Part shown: positions 34,859 to 42,268 of the stretch, in pieces | Numbering within the stretch: the first letter of the stretch is position 1 | Layout of the letters: each line of letters opens with the position of its first letter | Origin: Mycobacterium sp. E2733 | Lineage (GTDB): Bacteria; Actinomycetota; Actinomycetes; Mycobacteriales; Mycobacteriaceae | DNA: 64,000 nucleotides | Direction of reading: 5' to 3' | Assembly (NCBI RefSeq): GCF_001667585.1 | Contig: NZ_LZJZ01000061.1 | Span: forward strand, 160,367 to 224,366 | The notes under the pieces: model-generated | Database searches by the model: none | Seen by the model: the letters and a program-made list of their open reading frames with translations, nothing else | Told to the model about the DNA's origin: nothing | Position numbers and translations under genes: made by a program

Positions 34859-35242
34859 ATGGGGAAATCTGTTGCGGCATTAGCACTTTCGCTGGTGTTT
34901 TTGGCCGGTTGGGATCTACCTATCGCGGCCGCCGATGACGGCACGCCGGTGGTGGTTAACTGCTACCAGCCGCCGCAAGTCAAGCCGGAAAGCATCATTT
35001 TGATGTGCGGTGACGGCACCTGGGCCGTCGACAAAATCGTCTGGACCAGCTGGAAGGTTGCTGGTGCAGAGGGCACCGGCATTGAATATCGGCGTAGCTG
35101 CGTTCCGACTTGTGCGCAAGGTTCGGCGACCTATTCTCCGGTTACGATTACGCTCACCGGTGCCGCCTCTCCCGATTACCGATACACAAGCGCGACCATC
35201 ACCAACCAAAACACAGGCATCTCCAAGACTGTTGGGGTCTAA
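34859..35242 (+). CDS. Small secreted actinobacterial protein (127 aa)
   Basis: Preceded by AAGGGGAGAG. The signal peptide is MGKSVAALALSLVFLAGWDLPIAAA, a near copy of the leader at 34113 at both DNA and protein level. The mature domain (CYQPPQVKPESIILMCGDGTWAVDKIVWTSWKVAGAEGTG...CVPTCAQGSATYSPVTITLTG) belongs to a widespread secreted actinobacterial family with a QP...ADG...W..W pattern and paired Cys. Function unknown. Confidence 0.7.
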   Translation: MGKSVAALALSLVFLAGWDLPIAAADDGTPVVVNCYQPPQVKPESIILMCGDGTWAVDKIVWTSWKVAGAEGTGIEYRRSCVPTCAQGSATYSPVTITLTGAASPDYRYTSATITNQNTGISKTVGV

Positions 35243-35249
35243 GAAATGA

Positions 35250-35400
35250 CTACACGTTCTCAATGCTGACGAACATGCCGTACTCAGATGATTCGTTGAG
35301 GAACGTGGTGCCGTTTTCAGCGGCCTGAACGTTCCAGCCGTTGATGGTGATGTGGAAGGGCGCTGAGCATAACGAAGCGCAGCGAATGATGGACTGAAAG
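35250..35400 (-). pseudogene. Possible C-terminal remnant of a DUF4352-like gene
   Basis: The minus strand reads APFHITINGWNVQAAENGTTFLNESSEYGMFVSIENV and then stops. The pattern, a strand, then a loop, then FLNE..GMFVSI.NV, is like the core of DUF4352 proteins, which are common in mycobacterial prophages. There is no start codon for a complete protein; upstream it runs antisense to the next gene. It is tentative. Confidence 0.25.
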
Positions 35401-35412
35401 CGAACAACTGAA

Positions 35413-35670
35413 ATGAACTGGTACAGACCCTGTCTGGTGGCAGCCGCCGCACTGTGCCTTGCTCTAGGCACAGCGGGCATTGCGGTTGCCGACCCTACTA
35501 TCGGCTCATACTGCAGCCACGCCGAGCACAATGAGGTCATCGGCAAGGTGCGCTGTGTTTACAACTTCGCCGATGACCTGTACCACTGGCAGACCGATAA
35601 CGGGGTAATTGATCACGGACGAGACTGCCCTTGCCCCGGCCCACACTGCGGCATGGATTGGGGATGCTGA
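35413..35670 (+). CDS. Small secreted Cys-rich protein (85 aa)
   Basis: The signal peptide is MNWYRPCLVAAAALCLALGTAGIAVADP. The mature part is short and acidic with five Cys (SYCSHAEHNE, VRCVYNF, RDCPCPGPHCGMDWGC). It is the last of the exported-protein genes. A tiny further frame (MSKPLIALLISVACLCPAW) begins at 35669 and looks like a broken signal peptide. Function unknown. Confidence 0.65.
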   Translation: MNWYRPCLVAAAALCLALGTAGIAVADPTIGSYCSHAEHNEVIGKVRCVYNFADDLYHWQTDNGVIDHGRDCPCPGPHCGMDWGC

Positions 35671-35818
35671 TGAGCAAGCCACTTATCGCATTGCTGATCA
35701 GTGTCGCTTGCCTTTGCCCAGCGTGGTGAATCCCCTTCACTCAATGCCCTGGCCTGTGCGGACTCACACTCCCCGGGGGAAGCGATACAGTTGATGAGTT
35801 CGACTGGTGCCGAGACGA

Positions 35819-36568
35819 CTACCTGGTTTCAGGCTTGATGCAGGCGAACACCTCGATCCTGGTGCGATCAGCAGCGCCGGGGGCACCGACCATTTGTATG
35901 GCGCGAACGTAGTCGAGGGTGTCGTCGTCGTATAAGCCCACCTGCCGGTGTGCGGAGTTGTCCTTGCCAATCCGATTGCGGCAGAACGCATCAACGATGA
36001 GCTTGGCCACGTTGTCCAAGTCGAGCAAGCGCGGTGCCTTTTCAACGCTGATCCGAAACGCCCACCAAAGCGCATCTGGCACAGGATAAGTCATCTTTTT
36101 CGCTGCGGCCTCGCGGTACTTCTCGCGCTTTTCCCGATCTGTCTTACCGGGCCGCATATCTGCGTATGAATACGTCCAACGCACCTTCAGGTCAAGCACT
36201 TTGGAGAAGCGGTCGGTGTTGTCCAGGTCTATATTCGGTGGAATTTTATGAATCATGGTGTCCGGCTCTTGGTCGGTGCCCCCCTGCGAATACTTCGGCG
36301 TGAGGTTGTAGCCGAAAGCCGGGTTGTTCGCCCCCGTTTCGCGGATGAAGTGCTGCTCCATCGCACGGACCTCCGCATCGGTGGCTGTTGTCGACTCCCA
36401 GAGGATCTCTTTGCGGACGCTTAGGTCTAAACGATGCTCTGTTAGGTCGGCGGCGATTCGTTCTTTGGCGCTGGGGCTACCGAAGTATGAGATTGCGCCG
36501 GTCAAATCCATGCCAACATAAATCTTCCCGTTGGGGTAGGTGATCTTGTAGACCTGCTTGCGTGCCAT
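35819..36568 (-). CDS. GIY-YIG-RusA fusion nuclease
   Basis: A 249-aa protein joining two nuclease folds. Residues 1-95 form a GIY-YIG domain: VYKITYPNGKIYVGMDLTG, an Arg-rich helix (AKERIAADLTEHRLDLSVRKEI), and the catalytic Glu with the closing motif in RAMEQHFIRETGANNPAFGYNLTP. After a linker, residues about 130-249 match RusA-like Holliday-junction resolvases: RLLDLDNVAKLIVDAF (Asp-x-Asp-Asn), LYDDDTLDYVRAIQ (acidic pair) and a final strand TRIEVFACIK. The gene starts 9 bp after the stop of the Mrr-type nuclease gene on the same strand, so they form an operon. I know of no described system with this pairing. A defence role is inferred from context; recombination or element processing is the alternative. 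Confidence 0.75.
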   Translation of the reverse strand: MARKQVYKITYPNGKIYVGMDLTGAISYFGSPSAKERIAADLTEHRLDLSVRKEILWESTTATDAEVRAMEQHFIRETGANNPAFGYNLTPKYSQGGTDQEPDTMIHKIPPNIDLDNTDRFSKVLDLKVRWTYSYADMRPGKTDREKREKYREAAAKKMTYPVPDALWWAFRISVEKAPRLLDLDNVAKLIVDAFCRNRIGKDNSAHRQVGLYDDDTLDYVRAIQMVGAPGAADRTRIEVFACIKPETR

Positions 36569-36577
36569 CGTTCGGAT

Positions 36578-37450
36578 TTACTTTGGCTCTAGCGACTTGA
36601 AGTACTCAGGGTGGATCGTGACGTCTTCAACGACTCTCGGCGTACTAGTGACTCCGATCTCGTATTGCTTGAGTAGCTCGCATAGCCGGTCGCCATCGAT
36701 CAGGTCAATGGGTGGTGCTCCATCTCGTTGGGACTCCGCACGCGCATCATTCGTGAAGGTGCCAGTCGTTATCAGCAGACCCTTCTCGCCACGGCCAGCC
36801 ATGGCACCACGAAAATCCCTAACAGCAGACGCGCCGACACTCCCGGAGTAACGCTTGCACTGAAAGAAAACCGGAAAGCTCAGGAGTGAGATCTGGTAGA
36901 CACCGCGACCATCAATGCCACCGTCACCACTTCGACCGGTAACCACGGGGCTGGATACCCCGGCCTCTCGCAAGAGCCGCTGAGCCAGTCGCTCAAAGGC
37001 TTGTGGCGACATACTCAATAATGTGTCAAGAAGAGCGTCCTTCCAGTCGGCCTCTGCCTCGGCTTCGGCTTGGTCAATCTCGTTGTCCAAGTTAGACTTT
37101 GCGCCCTTCTTCTTCCCTTTCCTACGGTTATCTGCGATGTATTCCGCTCGCATTGTTGGTATTTGATCCTCAGTCACCGTTTCACCGAGTTCTGTAACAG
37201 ACCAGACGCCACGTTGACTGTTCGTCAGCAGTCCCATGCCCTTGAGGTATGTCCGCGCCCAAGCTAACCGGTACTGGACCTCAGTCATCGGCCCATCGCC
37301 GTGGAGCACACTCTGGACTTCGGGCGAAAGGTCCTCCCGGTCGATGACCGCTGCATCGAGTTCGGCGATGGACGCAGAACCTCCGAGGGCAATGACAGCC
37401 TGAAGGGCAGGCCAGAGGAAGAAGTGATAGGGAGGTACTTCCACGGTCAT
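36578..37450 (-). CDS. Mrr-type restriction endonuclease
   Basis: A 290-aa type IV restriction-like protein. The N-terminal winged helix (FFLWPALQAVIALGGSASIAELDAAVIDREDLS...YRLAWARTYLKGMGLLTNSQRGVWSVTELG) matches Mrr_N. A charged Lys/Glu linker (RRKGKKKGAKSNLDNEIDQAEAEAEADW) leads to the Mrr catalytic domain: SPQAFERLAQRLLREAGV, GRSGDGGIDGRGVYQ (Asp), FPVFFQCKRY (QxK) and AVRDFRGAMAGRGEKGLLITTGTFTNDA. Mrr enzymes cut DNA carrying foreign methylation. The start is ATG 37450 (MTVEVPPY); in-frame ATGs lie further upstream. It is first of a two-gene operon. Confidence 0.88.
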   Translation of the reverse strand: MTVEVPPYHFFLWPALQAVIALGGSASIAELDAAVIDREDLSPEVQSVLHGDGPMTEVQYRLAWARTYLKGMGLLTNSQRGVWSVTELGETVTEDQIPTMRAEYIADNRRKGKKKGAKSNLDNEIDQAEAEAEADWKDALLDTLLSMSPQAFERLAQRLLREAGVSSPVVTGRSGDGGIDGRGVYQISLLSFPVFFQCKRYSGSVGASAVRDFRGAMAGRGEKGLLITTGTFTNDARAESQRDGAPPIDLIDGDRLCELLKQYEIGVTSTPRVVEDVTIHPEYFKSLEPK

Positions 37451-37684
37451 GGATATAAGCATGCCAAGTGGTCGGGAAGCGAGGATCGGCCCCCACATTG
37501 ACCCAGGCCGGATCGCCAGCACCTTGCCGCCCACTGTGCGTGCGCGTAGTTATCAGCTAGTTGGTTTTCGGCCAAGCGTGGTGGTGGGTAGGCGGCGAGG
37601 TGACCGGCGGGCAGTGTGTCATGGCCGGTAGGACCTACATGGCATGAAGCCTGTCTCCGCCACCGCCGTCCTTTGGCATACCGC

Positions 37685-37921
37685 TCAGTGATTTTCAGGG
37701 GTGGTCCGAGTGGGGTCCGGACTGCGGTGCGCAGATTCTCCTGTAGCTCCTGGGCTGTCCGTCGTCGCTCTTTTGCCCTGCTCTAGCTCACGCCTCAGAT
37801 GACGCCACCGCGCCGCATACCGCCGCAGAGCTTCCTGGGCTTCTGTGCCGGGCGGTATAGATGGTCGGCGAATGAGCCATGGGAAAGCGTATTCCCAGGC
37901 AGGATTTAGGATGAATGTCAT
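37685..37921 (-). CDS. Doubtful small ORF (78 aa)
   Basis: Reads MTFILNPAWEYAFPWLIRRPSIPPGTEAQEALRRYAARWRHLRRELEQGKR and then a Thr/Pro/Ser-rich tail. It overlaps the start of the opposite-strand small ORF by 11 bp. The helical, basic middle could be real. No ribosome binding site of quality and no family is recognised. Confidence 0.3.
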   Translation of the reverse strand: MTFILNPAWEYAFPWLIRRPSIPPGTEAQEALRRYAARWRHLRRELEQGKRATTDSPGATGESAHRSPDPTRTTPENH

Positions 37922-38129
37922 GGCCGAGCCTAACTACGTCCTTAGATGGGCACACCTGGGCCTGGGGCGTAATCCTCGCTACCGCGACCTCCTGGCCAAG
38001 CAGGGTCGTATCGCACACGAGATGATCGAGGAGTTTTACGCCGAGCAGCAGCGGAAGAATGCGGCGATGCGAGTCTCAGGTCAACCTCTGCGCCTGGCTC
38101 CCCGATACGCCAACGGAAGAAAGATCTGA
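37911..38129 (+). CDS. Small hypothetical protein (72 aa) next to attR
   Basis: ATG 37911 follows two AGG words. The product MNVMAEPNYVLRWAHLGLGRNPRYRDLLAKQGRIAHEMIEEFYAEQQRKNAAMRV is basic and helical, without signal peptide. Position beside attR suggests an element-encoded accessory gene. It is not recognised. Confidence 0.45.
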   Translation: MNVMAEPNYVLRWAHLGLGRNPRYRDLLAKQGRIAHEMIEEFYAEQQRKNAAMRVSGQPLRLAPRYANGRKI

Positions 38130-38170
38130 CGGCCAAGCGCCACCCAATCCGGGGGGCTTTTCCCTTTGCT

Positions 38171-38189
38171 GTCGCACGTATATCGCACG
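38171..38189. repeat. Candidate integrase arm-type sites, right end
   Basis: GTCGCACG runs directly into TATATCGCACG (38179-38189), 46 bp inside attR. The 11-mer is identical to one at 28491-28501 near attL. Confidence 0.45.
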
Positions 38190-38235
38190 GCATCACCATG
38201 CTCGTCGTGAAAAAGCCTCTGAGCAGCACGAATGC

Positions 38236-38268
38236 GGATGGGCGCGACTGGGTCAGCATCAATCGCGG
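38236..38268 (+). other. attR of the integrative element
   Basis: The right-hand copy of the 33-bp repeat (one mismatch to 28350-28382, last 20 bp identical). It is followed in frame by the original end of the DsbA-like gene. Confidence 0.88.
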
Positions 38269-38311
38269 TGAAGTCATCGACGTCTCCCGGTTCACCGGCG
38301 AAGAGACCTAG
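38269..38311 (+). pseudogene. Displaced native 3' end of the DsbA-like gene
   Basis: Directly after the att core the frame continues GEVIDVSRFTGEET and a TAG at 38309-38311. It overlaps by 4 bp the end of the convergent HNH gene, as would be expected if this was the native arrangement before insertion. It has no start of its own other than chance codons inside the element. Confidence 0.85.
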
Positions 38312-39582
38312 GCCGCGTGTCGCGCGAGTGACACTCCGATGCGGATTTCCACCTTGCTGACCGTGATCGCTGGGGCGCGCGGCGGGGCCATCGATCGGTA
38401 GCTCTTGCCGGTCGGCGTCGTGAATAGTGCTCTGTGGGTGTGATTTTCGTCGACCGTGGTGCTGACCCGCCAGCCCGCGGCTTCCTTGGTGTAGTTGCAA
38501 CTTTCGCACAGTCCCAGACCGTTGTCCGCGGTGGTCGGGCCGCCGTCGGCCCACGGCTGTGCGTGGTCGCGGTGCCTGATCGGCGCGTCGCAATACGGAG
38601 TGCGGCACCGCTGATCGCGTAACCCGATGAATTCGGCCAGCCCACGAGGAAAGATGCGTGCCCGCGACTCCATCGCCACCAGCGCCCCGGCCCGAGGATG
38701 CGCATAAAGCCTGCGCAGCGTCGCGCGTGAGCGTCGGTCGGTGGCGGCGCTGCCGATCATCGAGCGCGCAACCGTGGCGGGGATGGGACCGTAGCCGGAG
38801 ATGTCGGCCGGCGCATCGTCCCCGCCGAGCAGCGTCTCGTCGGTTAGCACCAAGCTGACCGCGATCGGAGTCGGGACCGTGGCGCTGCGGCCGGTGACCC
38901 TTTCGACCAACGTGTCTGCCATCACCTGTCCGCGTGAGCGACCGTCGCCGCGGGTATCCGCTTCGCGCCGCAGCGCTGCGTACACCGAAACGCCCTGGGC
39001 CACAGGGAGTAACGCGGTGAGATACGTCATCGTGTCGGGCGCCGGCCGAATGCTGACCGTGCGTTCCTGCTCGGCCTTGGCCGCCCGCTCGACGACGGCG
39101 TGCGGATCCAGCCGGTAGGCGACCGATTTCGCGGCCGCCGCCACTCGCGCGTCGCCCATGCCGGCCAGGCTCGCCGCGTCCGCGCACAACTCCGCGTCCA
39201 ACGCGCGGCGGTCCTCGACGTCCAGGCAGGCGCTCTCGCGCACGATCAGCGTCGCGCGCCACTCCGACAGCGCCCCGCATTCCAGCGCCGCCAGCGTGTG
39301 CGGCATCTCGTGCACGAGGGCCTTGGCGAAGCCGAGATGGCGACCGCCCCGCGCGGGGGAATCGCGTCGCGCCAGTGCGACCTCGCCCGCCACGCCCCGT
39401 CCCCGCCGCGCCGCGGGCACCCCGGCGGCCGCTTCGGAGGCGCGACGAGACGCGTCCAGGGCGGCAGCCGCCCGGGCTTGTCCCGCGGCGGCGGCGCACT
39501 TGACCGTTTCCAGCTCTGCGATGCGTTCTATCAGCGCCGATTCGTCGGCGGCAGGGTCGACCTCCGCTAATGATTCGAACAT
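38308..39582 (-). CDS. DUF222/HNH endonuclease-like protein (13E12 repeat family)
   Basis: A 424-aa protein. The long N-terminal helical DUF222 region (MFESLAEVDPAADESALIERIAELETVKCAAAAGQARAAAAL...) is typical of the mycobacterial 13E12/REP family. The C-terminal HNH motif is RDQRCRTPYCDAPIRHRDHAQPWADGGPTTADNGLGLCESCNYTKE, with the two CxxC zinc pairs and catalytic His. Length and place agree with M. tuberculosis Rv3074, from memory. ATG 39582 is chosen; the frame upstream of it is antisense to the broken DUF488 gene. The family's function is unsettled; a DNA nuclease is assumed. Confidence 0.88.
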   Translation of the reverse strand: MFESLAEVDPAADESALIERIAELETVKCAAAAGQARAAAALDASRRASEAAAGVPAARRGRGVAGEVALARRDSPARGGRHLGFAKALVHEMPHTLAALECGALSEWRATLIVRESACLDVEDRRALDAELCADAASLAGMGDARVAAAAKSVAYRLDPHAVVERAAKAEQERTVSIRPAPDTMTYLTALLPVAQGVSVYAALRREADTRGDGRSRGQVMADTLVERVTGRSATVPTPIAVSLVLTDETLLGGDDAPADISGYGPIPATVARSMIGSAATDRRSRATLRRLYAHPRAGALVAMESRARIFPRGLAEFIGLRDQRCRTPYCDAPIRHRDHAQPWADGGPTTADNGLGLCESCNYTKEAAGWRVSTTVDENHTHRALFTTPTGKSYRSMAPPRAPAITVSKVEIRIGVSLARHAA

Positions 39583-39651
39583 ACGTTCGATAGTAAACCG
39601 GGTCACCGACACGCCTACGCTGGCGAGGATGAGCGCCAAGAATCGAATTGG

Positions 39652-39877
39652 GTGGCGCGGGTCTACGACGACGTCACCCCGGAGGAGGGCGTACCAGCAC
39701 CGGCCCGAACGGTTCGACGAGTTCGCCACGCGGTACAAGGCGGAACTGCGCGACAACCCGGGGCTCGAGGAGCTGCGGAAGCTAACCAGGCGCGGTGTGG
39801 TCACCGTGGTCACCGCGACCCGCGATACGGACATCAGCCAGGCGGCCGTTCTCGCGGAGCTGCTGAAAAGCCACTGA
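39652..39877 (+). pseudogene. DUF488 family gene with internal deletion
   Basis: The first part reads VARVYDDVTPEEG in one frame, the usual start of a DUF488 protein. After about 13 codons the sense moves to another frame: HRPERFDEFATRYKAELRDNPGLEELRKLTRRGVVTVVTATRDTDISQAAVLAELLKSH, the usual C-terminus. The middle third, normally containing a VDRLWPRG-like motif and the W.K..APS..LR..F segment, is missing (about 40 codons). A deletion with frameshift has destroyed the gene. M. tuberculosis keeps what seems an intact orthologue (Rv3073c) at the same place, from memory. Confidence 0.8.
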
Positions 39878-39897
39878 ACGCGTGAGACGATCGGGCG

Positions 39898-40773
39898 ATG
39901 CGGCTGGGATTGCACGCCCTGGGAATCGGCGCCGGCGCCGACCGGGCGGTGATCGATGCCGTCGCGTCAGCGGCGGACGACTGCGGCTTCGCCACGCTGT
40001 GGGTCGGCGAACACGTCGTCATGATCGACCGGCCCGCCTCTCGCTATCCCTATTCGGATGACGGCGTCATCGCCGTTCCCGCACAAGCGGATTGGCTTGA
40101 TCCGATGATCGCGCTGAGCTTCGCCGCCGCCGCCTCGTCGCGGATCGGGCTGGCGACGGGCGTACTCCTGCTGCCTGAGCACAATCCGGTGGTGGTGGCC
40201 AAGCAGGCCGCCAGCCTGGATCGGCTCAGCGGCGGACGGCTGACACTGGGCATCGGTATCGGGTGGTCGAAGGAGGAATTCGCGGCGCTCTCAGTGCCTT
40301 TCGCTCATCGCGGCGCGCGGACCGCCGAGTACGTTGCGGCGATGCGCGCTTTGTGGCGTGACGACGTCGCTTCGTTCGACGGCAATTTCGTCTGCTTCGA
40401 TTCCATCCGCGTCAACCCCAAGCCGGTGCGCGATCGTCGGATCCCGATCGCGATTGGGGGCAATAGCGATTCGGCGCTGCGCCGGGTGGCGACGTGGGGA
40501 GACGGCTGGTATGGGTTCAACGTCGACGGCGTGGAGGCCGTCCGGGAACGCATCGCCAAGCTGGAGCAGCTCTGCGCCGGGGCGGGGCGTGATCGTGGGC
40601 AGCTGAGGCTGTCGGTGGCGCTGCGCGATCCGGGCGTTGCGGATATCGGCGCCCTCGCCGGGTTGGGCGTTGACGAATTGGTTCTGGTCGCAGCGCCGCC
40701 GGACCGGCCCGATGCGGCTGTTGAATGGGTCTCGGCCCTGGCTGAGCAGTGGATGATGGCGGCACCGGCATGA
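39898..40773 (+). CDS. LLM-class F420-dependent oxidoreductase
   Basis: A 291-aa luciferase-like TIM-barrel protein. It shows RLGLHALGIGAGADRAVIDAVASAADDCGFATLWVGEHVVM, then SRIGLATGVLLLPEHNPVVVAKQAASLDRLSGGRLTLGIGIGWSKEEF, and later RRIPIAIGGNSDSALRRVATWGDGWYGFN. An F420 partner is expected. Substrate unknown. The stop overlaps the start of the acyltransferase gene (ATGA), so the two are translationally coupled. Likely equivalent of Rv3072c. Confidence 0.9.
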   Translation: MRLGLHALGIGAGADRAVIDAVASAADDCGFATLWVGEHVVMIDRPASRYPYSDDGVIAVPAQADWLDPMIALSFAAAASSRIGLATGVLLLPEHNPVVVAKQAASLDRLSGGRLTLGIGIGWSKEEFAALSVPFAHRGARTAEYVAAMRALWRDDVASFDGNFVCFDSIRVNPKPVRDRRIPIAIGGNSDSALRRVATWGDGWYGFNVDGVEAVRERIAKLEQLCAGAGRDRGQLRLSVALRDPGVADIGALAGLGVDELVLVAAPPDRPDAAVEWVSALAEQWMMAAPA

Positions 40774-41387
40774 GCGCGGCCGATCCCATCCTGCCGCGGG
40801 AGTTGACCGACATCCCCGACGAGGTGCGCGCCGTCCCGCCGCCACCGATACCCGCGTTGCCCGAGCCGTACGGATTGCGTCTCGCCGACCCGGACGCCGA
40901 CGCCGACATGATCGCCGAGTGGATGAACCGGCCGCACCTGGTGGAAGCGTGGGAGTCCGCCTGGCCGGTGACGCGCTGGCGCCGTTATCTGCGGGCACAA
41001 CTCCGAGGTGGCTTCTCCCGCCCATTCATCGCAACACTCTATGGAACAAACCGCGCGTACATCGAATTGTACCGAGCGGCAAAGGATTCCATCGCTACCC
41101 GATACGAGTACGATGCGCACGATCTTGGTCTGCATGTCGCGGTGGCCGATCTGGATTACATCAAGCGGGGACACGTCAGCTACCTGCTGCCGTATTTGGT
41201 GGGCAGCATCTTGGGGCTTGATCCGCGATGTCGGCGCATCATGTTCGATCCCGACCACCGCAACGTCTTGGCGCGCACGTTCTGCGAGCGGGGCGGCTGC
41301 GCCTTCCTCGGCGAACACGACATGTCGAACCGGCGGATGGCGCTCTACGTGCTGCCCCGGACGCCCGACGACGTTCCTTGGGGGTGA
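40770..41387 (+). CDS. mbtK: MbtK-like lysine N-acyltransferase (GNAT fold)
   Basis: A 205-aa GNAT-fold protein closely resembling mycobactin lysine-N6 acyltransferase MbtK (Rv1347c): PYGLRLADPDADADMIAEWMNRPHLVEAWESAWPVTRWRRYLRAQL, then AYIELYRAAKDSIATRYEYDAHDLGLHVAVADL, and CRRIMFDPDHRNVLARTFCERGGCAFLGEHDMSNRRMALYVL. The His and Asp of the DLGLHVAV segment are kept. MbtK puts the lipid acyl chain on the siderophore's lysine. No other mbt gene is near, so this could be a paralogue with another acyl acceptor. It is coupled to the LLM gene. Confidence 0.8.
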   Translation: MSAADPILPRELTDIPDEVRAVPPPPIPALPEPYGLRLADPDADADMIAEWMNRPHLVEAWESAWPVTRWRRYLRAQLRGGFSRPFIATLYGTNRAYIELYRAAKDSIATRYEYDAHDLGLHVAVADLDYIKRGHVSYLLPYLVGSILGLDPRCRRIMFDPDHRNVLARTFCERGGCAFLGEHDMSNRRMALYVLPRTPDDVPWG

Positions 41388-41388
41388 C

Positions 41389-41772
41389 TCAGAGCCGTTC
41401 GGCGATCCACTGCCCGAGGAGCGCCGCCGCTTCGCCCAGCGCGAGGCTGACGACGATGTTGGCGACCGCTACGCGCACTTGTCGCTCCTCGCCGAGCCGC
41501 TGGGTTTCCAGCATCCAGGTGGAAAACGTGGTGTAGGCGCCGACGAAGGCGGTTCCGGCCAGCAGGGCCGCCTCCTTGCTCAGCACCAGGCCCCCGAGAA
41601 AGCCCAGCAGCGCGGCGCCGGTGATATTCACGACCAGCGTGCCGAACGGGAAAGACTGGGCGGCCCGGCGGGCCACCGCGCGATCGACCACGAAGCGCAA
41701 CACCGATCCGACGCCGCCGATCAGCGCGACCCCAGCCCACACCGCAGCGGTCGTGACAGCGCCGGACGTCAT
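41389..41772 (-). CDS. crcB: CrcB/Fluc fluoride channel subunit 1
   Basis: A 127-aa four-helix membrane protein: [45 protein letters not shown] and [24 protein letters not shown] (the GxxTTFSTW motif with the conserved Phe and Thr lining the pore). The family exports fluoride as a dual-topology dimer. It overlaps the second subunit gene by 4 bp; paired genes usually form heterodimers. Confidence 0.9.
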   Translation of the reverse strand: MTSGAVTTAAVWAGVALIGGVGSVLRFVVDRAVARRAAQSFPFGTLVVNITGAALLGFLGGLVLSKEAALLAGTAFVGAYTTFSTWMLETQRLGEERQVRVAVANIVVSLALGEAAALLGQWIAERL

Positions 41773-42164
41773 CCGCGGATCCGTACCCGGCGCACCAGTT
41801 TGGTGGCAAAGTGCACCGCCAACAATCCGAACACGATGCTGGCGAAGGTGTAGCCCGCGGCCAGGCTCCAGTGGCCGTGCTCAACCATCCTCAGCGTCTC
41901 GACCTGCATCGTGGAGAACGTGGTGAGCCCGCCGCACAATCCGGTGCCGAGCATGGGGCGCCGGTAACTCGACAACGGCAACCGCTCCAGCAGGCGGGTG
42001 GTGAAGTATCCCAGCAAAAAAGCGCCGACGATGTTCACCGTGAACGTCGGCCACGGCCATTTCGCCGGGTCGCCGGCCATGAGCGTGCCCAGGGCGGCAC
42101 GGGCGAGGGAGCCCAGCGCCCCGCCCGCGAAAACCGCGGCCAGCTCGCGATAGTCGTGTGCCAC
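41769..42164 (-). CDS. crcB: CrcB/Fluc fluoride channel subunit 2
   Basis: A 131-aa paralogue of the next gene: [42 protein letters not shown] and [28 protein letters not shown] 42164 (VAHDYREL) is preferred over longer frames. The upstream 100 bp was inspected for a fluoride riboswitch and nothing convincing was seen. In M. tuberculosis the pair corresponds to Rv3069/Rv3070 next to pgmA, from memory. Confidence 0.9.
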   Translation of the reverse strand: MAHDYRELAAVFAGGALGSLARAALGTLMAGDPAKWPWPTFTVNIVGAFLLGYFTTRLLERLPLSSYRRPMLGTGLCGGLTTFSTMQVETLRMVEHGHWSLAAGYTFASIVFGLLAVHFATKLVRRVRIRG

Positions 42165-42268
42165 GCCTGATCCCTTCCCTCTGCCAGGACTTACGGGTGG
42201 GTGAATCCGGGACGTCAGAAAAGTACCTGACAAGTCAGCGAGGTGCGTCGCGGGCAGAATTGAGAACC

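Larger units (their letters stand above)
28363..38268. mobile_element. Integrative element (about 9.9 kb) in a DsbA-like gene
   Basis: Bounded by direct repeats, with the integrase gene just inside the left end. Order: integrase, excisionase, terminator, primase, helicase (frameshifted), iteron-like repeats, a poorly coding 1.2 kb, five small exported-protein genes, then on the minus strand an Mrr nuclease and a GIY-YIG-RusA fusion, and a small gene next to attR. Base composition is visibly less GC-rich than the flanks. No capsid, portal, terminase, tail, relaxase or mobilisation gene is seen. It resembles phage satellites or integrated plasmids (AICE-like). The right flank continues with the original gene end and HNH gene, so the pre-insertion locus can be reconstructed. 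Confidence 0.9.

Noticed and set aside
38081..39499. 472-codon minus-strand open frame
   Set aside because: An alternative frame of the DUF222/HNH gene region on the same strand; the HNH and DUF222 motifs are in the 38308-39582 frame.
42165..42268. Fluoride riboswitch before the crcB pair
   Set aside because: Expected from function, but the conserved motif bases and pseudoknot were not seen in this 100 bp.
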